A stretch of DNA of 64,000 nucleotides from Anas platyrhynchos (taxonomy: Eukaryota > Chordata > Aves > Anseriformes > Anatidae): positions 8,491,501-8,555,500 of the forward strand of contig NC_092602.1 in the NCBI RefSeq assembly GCF_047663525.1. Reading direction: 5' to 3'. The position numbers and the translations under genes are program-made. This document shows, piece after piece, positions 1 to 13,468 of this stretch. A model generated the notes under the pieces. That model had not been told where the DNA came from and did no database searches. It saw nothing but the letters and a program-made list of their open reading frames with translations. The first letter of the stretch is position 1. Each line of letters starts with the position of its first letter.

Positions 1-1318
1 ATGACTCCTCTGAAGTCAGTAAATTCATAGATGTTTATATCTTTTTTAAATTTATTTTGATATTTTTATTTTTAAGAAGGGAATGTTGAAAATGTATAGC
101 TCACACTTTGGTAACTGATATGAAAATGGCCCATGGAGTTTAAAATAACTAACAGCATATCATCAAGCTGAAAAATTAGTTGACCTAAACTTTCAAGAAG
201 TGAATAACTGGCAAACAGATCAACAATTCTTCTAGTTAAATAAAAAGAATAAATTAAACACATGTTACTGAAAGAATGCAAATTTGCAGCCTATTATCTA
301 CATCTCGGAACCTGTAATACCTTCAGAATCTATATAATTTCTGTAATAGTTTCTTAAATTGTACCTTATTGCACTATTACAGTTCTTTATCATACTTACT
401 GTAGCAATTTATTCTTAAATGCACAGGTTTATTAGAAAAAGGAAAAAAGATAACATATCTAATCACAATCAAATCCCCAAATGTGAAACATATAATCTGG
501 TCACTGTTGCATTGCTTGAATTGCCATGAATATAAATCTGTGAGGCCTGTAAAGACAACAAAAATATACTAGCTTAATATTCATGGTGTTACATCTGAGC
601 TATAGCCTCTCAGGGAAAATCTAAGGCTAGCATAAAAGCTAAACTGCCTCTCCCTCCCAGACTTTAATTCACAAGGATAACTAAGTTATCAAAATGAAGA
701 CCCTTTGCCTTTGCTGTACCTACGATGCCCTCTCAGTTTGTTCTGTTTTTGGACGAACTTGTGTGTCCTTAAGCTATTTAAGCCCTTTATAATGGGCTTA
801 AGAGAGAATTTTAAGCTTGTTTGGAAGTGTATCAAATAAACATTAATTACACATTTATTTAATATAAAAATGAGTGTAACTGAGAAAAGCAAAAGTAATT
901 ACTATATTTTTTTTATTCAAGACTTCTGTTTTTATGGAAATGTCACAGAAAAAGGAATAAGCTTCCAGGTAACAGTGTAAGGACCTACCCATGGAAACCA
1001 TTTTCATTTATGATTCAGGCTGAAGCACTGTAAAGGGTAAAGGGAATTGTTCTGTCAAGTCATTTAGTCATTTTAGATATGCTAATCCCCAAGAAATATA
1101 CAATGGTTATTTTAATTAGTCTTCATATTTTGTTTTTGTGGAACAATAATAAACTCCAGAAGGATATTCTTTAATGTGATCAAATGTTATTGCTAGGCAG
1201 AAGAGGTTATTCTGATTTGTAACCAGGACAGTGTGAGTGATTTACTAAAATACGTTGTTTTGTGTATATTTGTTTCTATACTTTCTTCCTAATGCATTTG
1301 CTGTACAGAAAAAAATAC

Positions 1319-1337
1319 ATATATATATATATATATT
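1319..1337. repeat. (AT)n microsatellite
   Basis: About nine uninterrupted AT units in the GNAZ intron. Confidence 0.9.
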
Positions 1338-1688
1338 TTAAGCCCTTTCAAGAATACAGCCTTTTCCTACTTTCAGCAGTACAGGAACAAAGCTGAACTG
1401 GGAAAGAATAAAGGACCACTTATTCCAGTGTATAGTTTTATTAAGAAAAACTATTGCTGGATATTGAAAAAGATTGGAATGAAATCTTATTGCTTAATTG
1501 TAATAGCTTTCCTTTAGAGAGAAAATATGAGTGCATGCCTTAGAAATGTTTCATGTAGACAAATATCTGACTAAATATTGGAACACGCTGGAAAACATCG
1601 ACCTTTAGCAAAAATGCTTGATTGAGATATTTCTGTATTTACTTTTGACAATACAACAATCTTTATTTTATTCAGCTCAAATTCTTTT

Positions 1689-1845
1689 CAAAACGTTCTG
1701 TTCCCAGTAATCTCAGCCTTCCGAGAGCACAGGGTACCATGGACAGCTCCAGCTGCACCAGCAGTACCGGCAGGAGCAGCACTCAGGAAGTACCAAAACG
1801 GCCGATGATTTCCAGCAATTTCTGCTTTCGGTTTAGAGCAGCATT
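1689..1845. repeat. Diverged direct repeat with GC-richer spacer
   Basis: Two copies share CAAAACG, then CCAGYAATYTCWGCYTTC, then AGAGCA. One runs from about 1689 to 1730 and the other from about 1794 to 1842. The roughly 60-base spacer is GC-richer than its surroundings. This may be an old mobile-element fragment or a local duplication; I do not recognise a family. Confidence 0.4.
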
Positions 1846-2336
1846 GAATTGCTACTTCCAAATATGCAACTGTGTTGGTCATTCTACATTTGGTCATCAA
1901 TAGAAATGCTCGTTCAGGGCAGCAGACAGAGAGATGTTAAACACGTCTGGCCCACTTCAGCTTTTACCTTTAATTATACAACATACAAGTTTCCTCAACA
2001 CACTAGAATGTGGTTCCTTTTCTCGTGTACCTTTCCAACTCTACTATTATACAATGGGGAGAAGTGAGACCAGGAAAATGTTGGAGTGTGTACAGTGTGC
2101 TAATCCACACATGTAATGATGTAGTGTTATAATTGTGCTATAGTATTTTAGTCTTTAAAACTTCAACCACAGAATCTTTCAGTAGTGTGAAAACCTTAGA
2201 AATCAATTATCCCTTTTATTTAAAAAAAAAAAAGTTTATATTGCTAACCTGATTTTGAACTCAACCATCTTTTCCCAAGTTACACTTACTGTTTCAAAAT
2301 GTTTAGTGTTAGACTTGCCCTCATAGTTGTCATTTA

Positions 2337-2357
2337 TTAAAATAAATAAATAAATAA
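2337..2357. repeat. (AAAT)n microsatellite
   Basis: Short run of AAAT units in the GNAZ intron. Confidence 0.85.
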
Positions 2358-2499
2358 GAGTCAGTCTCTTGTGAAATGTATTGTAACAAAATACATGAAT
2401 TAAGGTTTCTGAAATTTCACACTCAGGTAAGATGGACAGTCAGCAAACAGAACAAAGTTCTTTCTATAAGCAGATTTTGCACATTAACAGGCATAATAA

Positions 2500-2910
<411 letters not shown>

Positions 2911-3960
2911 GAATCCTTGGGCTTAATCTGTTTTACCGAAGCGATTAAAAAAGAGGCTAACCACTTCCACTTCTAGTGGGAAAAATGGGGCAATGCTTAG
3001 TAGCCCAAGGAGAAAAAAGGGGAAATCTGATGTATGTACACAGTTCCTCTTATGCCCCCTTAGCCTGTTACATTATTTTTCACAAATATATGTTTTGGAG
3101 AGTGAGAGTCTCCTCTCTAAAAATCACACATACACAAAACAAACAAACAAACAAACAAACAAAAAACAAATTCCCCCCCAAATGAAAAATAAACCACACA
3201 CACACACACAAAAATCCAAACAAAAAGAAAAAAAGAGATTGAGGCCTAACTCTGTGGAGATGTTTTCACCACAGTCACTGCACTTTTATTCCATTTGTTT
3301 CATTCCATTTCCTACAGTGGGAGTGTTATCATGTTCTGTGTAAGAAATAATTCTTCATCCAGTTGTCCTAAAATTTTACTGACGTGAAGATATAAAGCTG
3401 GTGAGTGACAGATGAACTCATTTGCATGGTGTGGAGCAGAATGGTTGTGTTGGGGAGAAAAACTAGTTCAAATCAGAAGCTACAAACAGGAGTGTTTAAG
3501 CAAAATACTACTTAAAGTTGTAGAGAATGGGCATGCACCCACAGTGCTGGTATACAGCCAAACTAAACACACGTACATCATGTATGCACATGACTCACAG
3601 CATATACTATGTACACACTTCTGCTTTACTTTATCATGGACACCTTGCCTGTTAAAGGAATTGTTGGTGTGCAACTGTTCTGTGATTTCCAAACTGACTA
3701 TCAGCCCTTTCTGCTCTTTAAGGCTTCAAAATATGCAGCAAAACTACAAGAAATGAATCTATGAATAGGCCAAATTAAGGTCAGTGTTTCTTCTACTGCT
3801 AAGGAGTTTTATACATCGAAACAGTCTTCTTTTACATCTTTTTTTGCCAAATCTTGTGGTGTTTCACAAAAAAAAAAAAGCAAACTATATTTAAGAAGTA
3901 GGTTAGTGTTCCTTTTTTAATACAGATAATAAAAACAAATCACAAGGCAGTTTTTTAAAT
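2911..3960 (+). other. GNAZ: GNAZ 3' UTR (end uncertain)
   Basis: Non-coding sequence after the GNAZ stop. AATAAA hexamers occur at 3188-3193 (inside a simple repeat) and 3928-3933, with further AATAAA-like sites near 4665. I place the minimum end near the second one. The true cleavage site cannot be chosen by eye. Confidence 0.5.
3135..3210. repeat. (CAAA)n and (CA)n simple repeats in GNAZ 3' UTR
   Basis: About seven CAAA units at 3135-3170 are followed by an A/C-rich stretch and about eight CA units at 3194-3210. Confidence 0.9.
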
Positions 3961-5746
3961 TATTGTTGTAGTGTCTGGACTGCTGAATGTGAAAGTTGCC
4001 AACGGACAATTCTGTTCCACTGCTCCAAATAACTTCTGGGAATCGTACTATTGTAAGAGATTTCCCAAGAAGCAGGAGCCATGGTGACTATATATGGTGT
4101 AGTATATAGCCTCCAAAGTCTTCTTCTGTTGGGTTTTTAATTATTTTAAAATGTGATGTATTATTAGAAGGTTAAAGATGAGCGATATGAACAATAACTA
4201 AATGTCTTGATATTTCAATTTAATACTTTAAATTATTTACAGTTTAGTGAAGTCAAGGAAACTGAAGAGATGCATTCCTCAGCTCCAGGTTTCATCTCAT
4301 AAAGAAACACTACTGGATGGAGTAACATTCTGGCAAAGGTTTGAATGCATAAGAAGCTCTGTGGGACTATACTGGAAAATCTCAAATGGATCATATAGAC
4401 CCAAGTCTTTGGTCAGTTGATTCTTTCCCCTGCCATAGAAAAGACTTCTTAAAGACTTCAGTGTAAAGTTGGTGTGTAAATATATGTTTGATAATTGTAA
4501 AGCACATACGTACACAGAGACACAGACACACATGCACACTGGAAAATATCCTTCTACTTTTGTTCCCCCTATGTACTATGATTAGTGCAAGAAATCTCAG
4601 CCAAGGGCTCCAAGAAACTTAAAACAAAATGGTTAATAACATCAACAATTAAATTGTCCACTTAAAAAATAAATAATTCAAATGATACCAAACTTGTCTA
4701 TAGTGTGTTCATTACTTAATGTTATACAGCTGTTCCTTAATTGGATAACATTTGCAAACCTTTGATTCCTCTATGACAGACTGCTGAGTTTTGTTAATTT
4801 GCTCTAGAATGTTTCCTTCAGTTCATTCACAAACATTCAGCAAATTTAAATTCTGAGCAACTCAGAAAGTTTTAGGGGATGTCTTCCATTTAGTATCTTT
4901 ACAAATTCTGACCGCATGTTGTTCTTGTTGGATACTTTCAGGAGACAGTAGCAATTTTAGGAGAGAAGCCATGGATCAAGATTAAGATGAAGCTACAAGA
5001 AAGAAACTTCTGAAGCTTACCCACATCTTGCCTTACACAAGCACGCACTTTGCACTGATGATTTTCACAATCTCTTCTTTAAGAACATCCTCTAACTGCA
5101 ATCTTTAAAGGTCTAGGTGTAAGAAAATTTGCAACTCTTGTAGAAACAGCGTATCAGTCTTATAGGAGGCTTCTTGTTTTATTCGCTTAACTTCACTTGT
5201 TAGAAGGTGCTAGGAAAATAATATCCCTGGAGTTTAAACAGAATTTGATTTAAAACCTTCATCCCACTAATGGTTTCTGAGACCAGCTGAAAGTACTTTA
5301 CAGTGCCTGGATAGTTTCATTTCTTTGATTCTCAGCATTTCTACAAAACACACCAGAAAGTCCTAACCTTTCTCATGTTGTATTTAAGAATCCTCCTTTT
5401 CAACTGTTTGAGGATATCTAAATTCAAAGTAGGGTTTTTTTAAGTGACATGAAGTATTATGTTAGTGGTGAGCTGTGACTGCCAAGAGAACTATAATTCA
5501 CTTGAAGGCAGTGATTCAAGCGGTAATCATTTTCAACCTTACTAGAGAATGCAACTGGAACCAAAAAGGTTCTCAGAGGCTCAAATCATGGGTTAAGACT
5601 TGCAAAGTCTTCAGTCCAGATGTAATCAGTAATGGGAAAAATCCATCTAATTTTGTAATGAGGTATTTTAACCCTGTACTGAAGTCATACAGCTCCTTTA
5701 AGCATACGCTGGTAACAGTTACACCTGAAAGACAGAAGTAAATGAG

Positions 5747-5776
5747 CCAATGAGGCTGCACCTCAGGGGTATAAAA
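5747..5776 (+). promoter_or_regulatory. CCAAT box and TATA box, promoter-like
   Basis: CCAAT sits at 5747-5751 and a canonical TATAAAA at 5770-5776 with a GGGG flank upstream. A TATA-directed start would fall near 5800, just before an ATG at 5830. The order and spacing fit a TATA-type core promoter, but such matches also arise by chance in AT-rich DNA. Confidence 0.35.
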
Positions 5777-5795
5777 CCAAACCTTTTGGTTTGGT
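5776..5795. repeat. Perfect inverted repeat, 8-base arms
   Basis: ACCAAACC, then TTTT, then GGTTTGGT, overlapping the last base of the TATA box. It could form a small hairpin or be chance. Confidence 0.6.
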
Positions 5796-5829
5796 ATGCC
5801 AGGCAGGGAATATTTAGCTCTTAGTGGAA

Positions 5830-6237
5830 ATGAGGAGGTGCTATTGCCTGCTTGTGGTGTTTGTAGTCAGGCTGCTCGACTTGGTGAGTTTACTAAAAGC
5901 TAATTATGATAATTGATAGTGCAATCCACAGAGCCAGTCTAGAATCCCTTAATATTGGTTTACTGTTAAAGTACTTGAGATCTCATGTGGTGTTCCTAGT
6001 ATAAATTGCTTTCTATAGTTTAATATACTATCATTAGATAATTGTGAAAAAGGTATAAAGTGAGTGTGGACTTCCTTTTCTCAGTGTTTGGACTATGGGT
6101 TGGTATGTCTCCTTCACCTCTGGTTTGTGCGGTACTGTGGTCGCTTTGGAGTGATGAAAGAAAAAACAAGAAAATGCTGGCCTTTGTTAGGGCATGTCTT
6201 CAGGATAAGAAAGCTTAGTAAGAAAAGCAAAACCTGA
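5830..6237 (+). CDS. Candidate two-exon small protein, 68 aa, unrecognised
   Basis: Exon 1 (5830-5883) reads MRRCYCLLVVFVVRLLDL, with basic residues then a hydrophobic core as in a signal peptide or anchor, and stops at the strong donor TTG|GTGAGT. After a 201-base gap, the acceptor CTTCCTTTTCTCAG ends at 6084. The phase-0 continuation from 6085 is open for 50 codons to TGA at 6235-6237. The second part has four cysteines and a basic tail (RIRKLSKKSKT). It lies downstream of the CCAAT/TATA cluster. I do not recognise the product, and the cysteine spacing does not fit a beta-defensin. The case rests on promoter, splice signals and phase together; no homology supports it, so it may be fortuitous. 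Confidence 0.2.
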
Positions 6238-9200
6238 AGTATAGTTTACTTCGAGGAGGGTAAGAGATCTTTTCTGTATAAAAATCTTTATTCAGTTGAG
6301 AAGGTCCTTACAACATAAGTACTACAGGCAACCTACAACAGAAGTTGAGAAACTAGGATATTTTGTCAAAGGACTAAAGATATTTCCTAAAGAAAAAAAG
6401 TCAGTCCTTAATTTATCATTAAATGAAGATTATTTGGGGAGGGAACAGAAAAAGTGAAGCAGTGCATGTTATGTTCCTATTTAGTTTAAGAAAAACATAG
6501 GAATGGGGATGAATAAAGTAGTAAATAAGTTAAATAATCAATTCATTTAATCATGTTCTCTGAACAGCAATGGCTAGCTATTAACTTTCTAATAACTTAA
6601 TTCCTATGATGTTTTTGATTTTGATGTTCTGAGTTGATTACTGTTTTCTATTTGAAGAATTCAAGATGTTAAATTGTTTTACACAAAAAAATATTTTTCC
6701 ATTATGTAAGAAAAAATTGAGGTATAGGAAGGTTAAAAAATAAAAAGTCTGTACACTGAACAGGTGCTGAAATGAAATCCTTTGGCTCTCAGTCTTTCAC
6801 CTAGATAAATGATGCAATTAAATTTGCATCTATATCCTCAGTTCTCAGGTTTATCAGTGATGCAGTGCACTGCCACCTGAAAAAAGTATTAATACAGCTG
6901 GGATTTCACTTCACCTGGGCAACGATGACATTCACAGAAGAGATGTTCCATCTGCTGCAATATGAATGCCATCTGTCCTTCTATCATTTGCATTCCATGC
7001 AACAATACAGGTTTCGAAGTTAAAAAGGTATCCTTAAAAAGTCCTTATCCACAGATTTGGTTGGTTATAATTTTACAAAGGTGGAATCGTGGAGACAGTG
7101 AGGGGCAGTAAAATAGAAGTGTTAATCTATTGGGCTCTTCCCAAACAGATGCTCCGACAAGCTTTAAAAATCCATTGTACCATCCAACCCACCTCAATCT
7201 CTGCCTGGAAGGGTTAAGTACATCTCAAAACAAAAAGATCATAGCTAGGAATTATTAAACTTTTCCACTATTAAATACACCTTGAGCAAAAGATCACTTT
7301 TTTTTTTTCCACAGTTGTTTGTTTTTGTTATTCCCAGGTCACTCATTGCATAACACTCAATAATGCTAAATCTCAACTAACTGTTTTTACAAAGAGTGAA
7401 AGTTTTTCTAGTAATCCTTCCTCGCCTGTGTTCTTCATTTTCTGCTGCCGCTGGTTCTGCTGCTTCTTTCATCCTCTATTGAATACATACATGTATCTTA
7501 TTTTTGTCTTTCTTTTGTCCATTATTTCTTGCCATTAAGTTGTTCTTTCCTCGGGAAATACTACCCTACCCCTCAGTGTTTTCCCAGTCTTAGTGTACTT
7601 CTCTATTCTTTGGTGTCTAACAATTTCACTGTTATTGGAGGGTGCTGCTATACATTTTTAAATTTAGGAATCATAAGTAGTCTGTAAGTGGATTCACTTA
7701 AAATAACCACATTTTCCTAAACTACTCCTATCTGGAGAAAAACCAGGTGGCCTGGCACAGAGCTAGCTGGAGTCATTGACCACTTTCCAGTGAACAAAAA
7801 CAAATTTACTCCATGCCAAATGCATGTACAGCTTAAGTTCCTTTTCAGCGACTATGGAGCATACTGACTTTTGGCTCTGCAAATTTCCTCTGCTGTAGGA
7901 AGCATCAGAAATTTAGCTGAGGAATGCTTTATTAGTTGCTAACTTCCTCCAGCTGCTACAAGACTTCCTAGATGTGAGTGTAGAAGTAAATACAAAGAGA
8001 GGAAGCCAGATGGCTTCTAGACTGGCTGAAGATGGCTCAATTACCAGGCAGAGGCAATTCATTTGACATATTGCACAGATAAAGAAATAATGACTCTTAT
8101 TACCTATTGGAAAATATTTGCTGTTCTCCCTGATAATTCCTCAAATTGCCTCATAGCACAGGAAGCAATTTAAACACGTGTCTGTTTTTTGTGTAAGAAA
8201 CCATCTGTAGGTGATTCCACCCCATAATAAAAATTCTGCGCAAGGAATTATATTCCACCCCTTAAACACAGGCATGTATATTTTTAATGTACAAAATACA
8301 AGCGTATGCATACATCCTATATTTTCTAGCTAAACAAGAATACATGCCTCAGAACAACATCTCCAGTAGAGAGTAACCGCTCAGAGATGCTTTCAAACAC
8401 AACATGCTAGCTTAGCATCTACACCACTCATTTTACAGACTGTATGTAGCTGACAGGCTGAGAAGTGCAGGTTTTTTTTTCCTATTTTCCCCTCCAAAAA
8501 TGTCCAAGTATATTGTATAAGAACTTGGTCTGGAGAATGCTATGCAAGACTAACTTAATCTAGGCAAGGACTTATATTCTGAATGTGTCTTGAAGGCTTT
8601 TAGTAGCACAGAAGTTGACAGAGTAAATAGTCAAAACTTCCAATCATCTCGCAGCTGAAGAAACTAAACTTTCAAAGAGAATTTCACCTAAAAAGGCAAT
8701 AATTCAAGTGTAAAGAGAATGTGAGCAGTATCGTATTTGGTGAGAGACTTGAGTACGGGATCAGAAGATAAAGTTCTGCCTGCGTCACAGATGTAAATAG
8801 TTCCTCTACATCCACTTCAAATTTCTTCATAAATAGAAGGGGGTAGGGAGGATATAGGGGATAAGTTGGCCCACATAAACATGCAGTACATGAGCACTGC
8901 AAATACATCAGGATTATGCTAAATGCTGAGGATTAATGAAGGAAAAGAAATGTATTCTAAACAAAGATACCTTTTTCTAATAGAGTAACAACTCTCATTA
9001 CTTACAGTTAGAAGGAAACTTTAATGAAAGCACTGGTGCACAGAATTTACCAAGTAACTAATTCAAAAATTCGTTAAATATTTTTTTTTTTCTCCTCATA
9101 CTACTAACTACCCTTTGCTACTTCCCTCATACATGTTTGTGTTATTGATCACTTGATTTGAAAAACCTGCTTCTTATCTGCCACCAGTACCTGAAGTGGG

Positions 9201-11741
9201 AAAGGCAAAATAGGGAAACAGCTATCAGCCTTAGCTCATGAGAAAGCTCAGTGAAAATGATCTGCCCTTCAGAACTGTAATCTTCTAAATATAAGCAACT
9301 TGTACTAAACTGGGACTGGATTTGGAAGCTGCTCTTTTAGTGGCAGAGGCTTCTGCTCACCTCATCTGCTGTGAATCCTTTGCATTCAACCAAAGGTAAT
9401 GTCCTGAGGGGAGAGAAAGGTGCAGCTGGCTCTCAGCTTTTGCTGAGTTCTCAGTGCACCAGGGATCGATAATCCTTTCACTCCAGGAGGCAACCTGATT
9501 CCTCCTTGTACAGTATTATCTTGTATTTTCCCCCTTATCACCAACCTGGTGCTTTATAGCCATGACAGTTCCTATCAGTGACTCCTGAACTAAGCAGAAA
9601 TATTCAGGTGTCTGCAGGGATACAGATGGAACAAGGGTAGTAGACCTTTTCTTGATCCCTAAGCAGCAGTATGGTGCTCCATTATGTATCCTCTACTTTG
9701 GACAAAATATTGATTTCTGTGGAATTATTAATAAGCAATGTTTTATGTTTTGGCACCACCACGAGTGAATATTGCTTACTGCTACAATACATCTCTAAAC
9801 AGAAATGATGGTTTTAATAAAATGCTTTCTATGCAACCCTTGTTCTTAAAAATTGCTTGATCTGGCAGTCTCCCCATAAAAGACTATTATTTTCAAACAG
9901 GACTCTGCTATTATATTGCAACCTTTAAATTAGTACTAATGTCTGAAACACTACATTATCTTACCTTTTAAAAATTCCAGCAGAGTGTGAACTGAAACTA
10001 GTTATTGTTATTGCTGCCAAAACTTTCAGACAAGTGATAACTATCAAATTATTAGCTAAAAATGTATTCTGAGACATCTTTAATGAATAGTTCCATATAA
10101 TAATAAGTATAGTAGATTTTAGAATAGATAAAAGTAGGTAAGCTTTAAAATACCTTCAACTTCCATTGAAATATTAAAAGTAAATCCTTAAAAGGATTAA
10201 AAAAAGTCTTCCCACTCTGTCCAGATTGAATTCTGAAGTGGCTGCAATTTAAATACTTAGAAATATGCTACAATGTGTGTTGAATGTCTTTAACTTTACT
10301 AGCTTCAAAATATACTACAAATTGAAATACTAGTCTAAAGAAAAAAAGATTTTCAAAAATCTAATAGTAAGCATTTAAATATTGCTAGTATACACTTGCA
10401 ATACTGGACTTAGAGAACAGATTAAAGATCAAATATTAGTTTATGATTCTTTATCCCTTGCTGTTGCCAAAATGAGTATCAACTACCAGCTATAAAAATT
10501 TCAGCTTGCACCCCACAGCTCTGTCATAGACGTTCAGCTCAAATCAGTACAGTGCATTCAAAAAGCCAGCATAAAATAATTAAACTTTATTAGAAAGGAC
10601 ACTTAAAATGTAACCTTTTTCCATTAAGTCTAAGAACCTAAAGGTGAGCAGGTGTTTACATAAAACATTAGCTGTTCTTTGCATTTTTAAGTCTCAAATT
10701 TGTATCGAAAAATCTTTTGTACAGCAGTTCCCAAACAGTGAAATTTCTAAATTCTACACTGTGCACACATCTGAAATTTTCACCAGTAAAAGGAGACAAG
10801 TGGTAAGCTCCTACATTAGATGTGGCTAGATATCTAGTAGTCTGAAGGTTAGAGCTATGCAGAAAGTTCAGGACAGCAGGGAATGAACAATAAGGCTTAC
10901 AACTGAATTATGCAGTAATAACCTGTATAGATGAATGCTTAATAACTTCTACTGATTTACAAACATTTCCATCAACCAGAATAGTAAGGTTTAAGACGAA
11001 GATTTAGAATCTGTAGAATCTGGATACAAAAGTAACAAATCTGCATAAATTCCACTAGTGTACAAAAGATTTAGAAAACTATGTATGTGGTAAAAATAAT
11101 CATGTACAACGGCCTATTCTTGTGGTGAGTTATACACTCTCAGCTTAAATTCCTTTATCTATGCATGAAGCATTTAAAAACAAGACACCTGACCCTGATG
11201 TAATCAACCTAGCTTCTGTTTATCTCACTGGAAATGAATTCTGCTCTGTTGATGTCCATTTACGTAATCTTAAACTCACCACTTATGATAGGTCAAATCT
11301 TTTGGCCCTGGAGATGCTGATTTGTCTCCTACTGTGCAGGGAGTATAGGATGACTAGCTCAATTTGGCATCTTGAAGTTAAGTGATATTTATCATATTTT
11401 TTTATCTTACCAATTCAAGCCATTTAACTGTATTATCTAGCTTTTGGTACTGAAGGGCAAACAGTATTTGAATAAAATATTGGAAAATACAAACTTCAGT
11501 GTTCTCTGAATCATCCCCAATTGTTTTTTGTCTTTTTTATTTAATTTACCACCTAAAAGCAGTATCAAAGAGTACGTTTAAGAAACACTGTCTCTGAGCC
11601 CGTGCTTGTAGGCATTAATAGAGAATCTGTGGAATGCACAGTGCAATTGACTGGTAAAATAAATCTGGAGAAGAAAAACTTAAATTCACCTACCTATCTC
11701 CTTTGCTGATTTGAATAATTAATTACAGATTAATCCCCTAC

Positions 11742-11860
11742 CTTCATGTAACTTTGCCATCATTTCAAAAACTTGGTGTGTGTTCTTCCGACAGATATCT
11801 ACTGGATCATCCATGAGCTCAGCGAGGGCAGGTATTACTCCCTTTTGTATCAACCCTTGC
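11742..11860 (-). CDS. RSPH14: RSPH14 coding exon 3
   Basis: A 119-base exon completing Arg101 and encoding QGLIQKGVIPALAELMDDP through MMAKLHE (residues 102-140). The acceptor is GCTTGTAG and the donor GAAG|GTAGG. Confidence 0.9.
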
Positions 11861-13093
11861 CTACAAGCATTGGAAGACAGATTTAACTATGCAAGATACA
11901 ACTCAAATATTTACTAGATGCATAACGTTAATTGAATACTCTTATTTACATTGCATTTATCTTTCAAAAGCTTAGAAATTCTGTTTTTATTTCTTACAGA
12001 AACTTCTTTATTGCATCCCGCAATATTCAGTAAATTCTGGAATTATACCTACCTGCCGACATTATGCATTGCCATTATACAGAGGATTTCTGTTGTTTTT
12101 TGTCGTACAGTACTGTCATGATGCAGCAGCAAATTCTTCAGGTTCTCCACGAATCCTTTGAGACACAGTAGTTGATTTTAGTATTTCTTACCTTCAGCAT
12201 TAGTTTAAAAGAGCAGCACTTGTTTTTACCTCACAATTTAAGTGCAAGCAATCAGAAATTTCATCTTGTTCTGTAGGTGAAACTCTCAATGTCGTACTAC
12301 AAGTACAGCAGAAACTTAAAGACCTACTGTCAAAATGCCATGCCATCAATCCTCAACGATCTTAATATTAAAATGTATATAACTACCCCCAAATAACTGG
12401 CTGATTTGACAGCTAGTGAGGATAGAAGAAAGTTCCCACTGACTTAATTTTGTGTTGGATAATGCTGCGAACCACCTGGGGGTGGCGGAAAGGAGGAGGG
12501 CTACCAATTCTTCTCTGCTCCACAATAACTAAAAACTTTTTTCCTCTTTCTGAATATTTTTTATATTTTATTTGATCTATCTTAAAATTTAGCTAGACAA
12601 CAAGAAAAAAGGTTCAGTGATTCTGCACTACTTTTGTATTTGGGGAGTAATAGACCCTGTGGTGAGCATCTGATAAATTCTAAAGTGAGTATACTCTTAA
12701 AATAGCTGTTATATGGTATTATAACATGCTTTACCTTTTAAAGTAAAATAAGCAAGAAATCAAACCCCCAAAACTTTCATGGCTTTTTTCTGTCATCAAA
12801 GATATCGCAGGGAAAAAAATAGGGCACAAGAGTAAAGTGTCCCTCCCCTCAGCCATCACCACCATGTCAAAGCTTCCGATACCAGACCACTTACCTATTT
12901 GTATTGCCTGGTAGACTTTTTCTGGGTCATGGACCAAATCACAGAGTGCCATCAATGCCCGCTGCTGAGTCAGCAGCTCAGGAGATTGGATCTCCTCGTT
13001 CAGTTTAGGAAGGGCCCTCCTTCCAAATGCAATAGGTGCTTTTGTGGGGTCTATATCTGGGGGAAGCTGTGCTGAGATACGAGTGCTCGCCAT
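11742..13093 (-). CDS. RSPH14: Radial spoke head 14 homolog, coding exons 1-3 (N-terminal 140 aa)
   Basis: RSPH14 (formerly RTDR1) is an armadillo-repeat protein linked to the radial spokes of motile cilia and sperm flagella. Three - strand exons, 13093-12895, 12155-12053 and 11860-11742, splice through GT-AG introns with matching phases. The start ATG at 13093 gives MASTRISAQLPPDIDPTKAP, closely matching the mammalian N-terminus, then LTQQRALMALCDLVHDPEKV. Exon 2 gives VENLKNLLLHHDSTVRQKTT and exon 3 gives GVIPALAELMDDPVDICRKN, which are armadillo-type helices. The reading frame is intact. The human protein is about 348 residues, so more than half is missing here and should lie to the left, probably beyond GNAZ. 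The 5' end faces RAB36, a divergent pair as in mammals. Confidence 0.93.
12053..12155 (-). CDS. RSPH14: RSPH14 coding exon 2
   Basis: A 103-base exon completing Gly67 and encoding residues 68-100 (FVENLKNLL to AMHNVG). It ends two bases into the Arg101 codon at GGCAG|GTAGGT. Confidence 0.93.
12895..13093 (-). CDS. RSPH14: RSPH14 coding exon 1
   Basis: Encodes residues 1-66 plus the first base of codon 67. The donor on the - strand is AATAG|GTAAGTGG. The open frame beyond the donor is intronic and is not included. Confidence 0.94.
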
Positions 13094-13442
13094 CCCTAAT
13101 TTCCCTGGGAAAGATTCCCCTTATCACTAAAAATACTCCAAAGTGACTGTACCTGGTGACAGGACAGCTAACGAACCAAAACAACGGCTGACTGAACGCA
13201 GTTCTGACTCCTAAGAGTGCAATTTTAGTACATGCTCGTTGTTAGGAAGCTATGATAGAGGCTAGAATGGTTCGTCAGATGAATCTTATTTAGGTTGATT
13301 TTTTTCTACTGAATTCCGTAGAATAAAAAAGCAATTCGTTAACGTCTGTCTGAAAGGATCGGCGACTGCCCCCTTCCTCGGCGAGGGAACGGGGCCGCTG
13401 ACAGAAACGCGTCGCCTTGAATACTGAAAACTGCTCAGCTAC

Positions 13443-13468
13443 AAAAAAAAAAAAAAAAAAAAAAAAAA
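13443..13468. repeat. A26 homopolymer
   Basis: Uninterrupted A run within the CpG-rich region, followed by a shorter A run near 13485-13496. Confidence 0.9.

Larger units (their letters stand above)
3961..11741 (-). other. Probable RSPH14 intron 3 (from 11741 leftward); no established gene
   Basis: AT-rich sequence between the GNAZ 3' UTR and RSPH14 coding exon 3. I found no further RSPH14 armadillo exon on the - strand. The intron is inferred to continue past GNAZ, as in mammals. The only gene-like content is the promoter-like cluster and two-exon candidate at 5.75-6.24 kb, listed separately. Confidence 0.6.

Noticed and set aside
8684-8908. A - strand frame containing FEVDVEELF, briefly resembling RSPH14 exon 4
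   Set aside because: The similarity covers only a few residues, and suitable acceptor and donor sites are missing.
12731-12894. Continuation of the RSPH14 frame beyond exon 1
   Set aside because: It follows a strong donor (GTAAGTGG) and the sequence after it does not match the family, whereas exon 2 resumes the match in phase.
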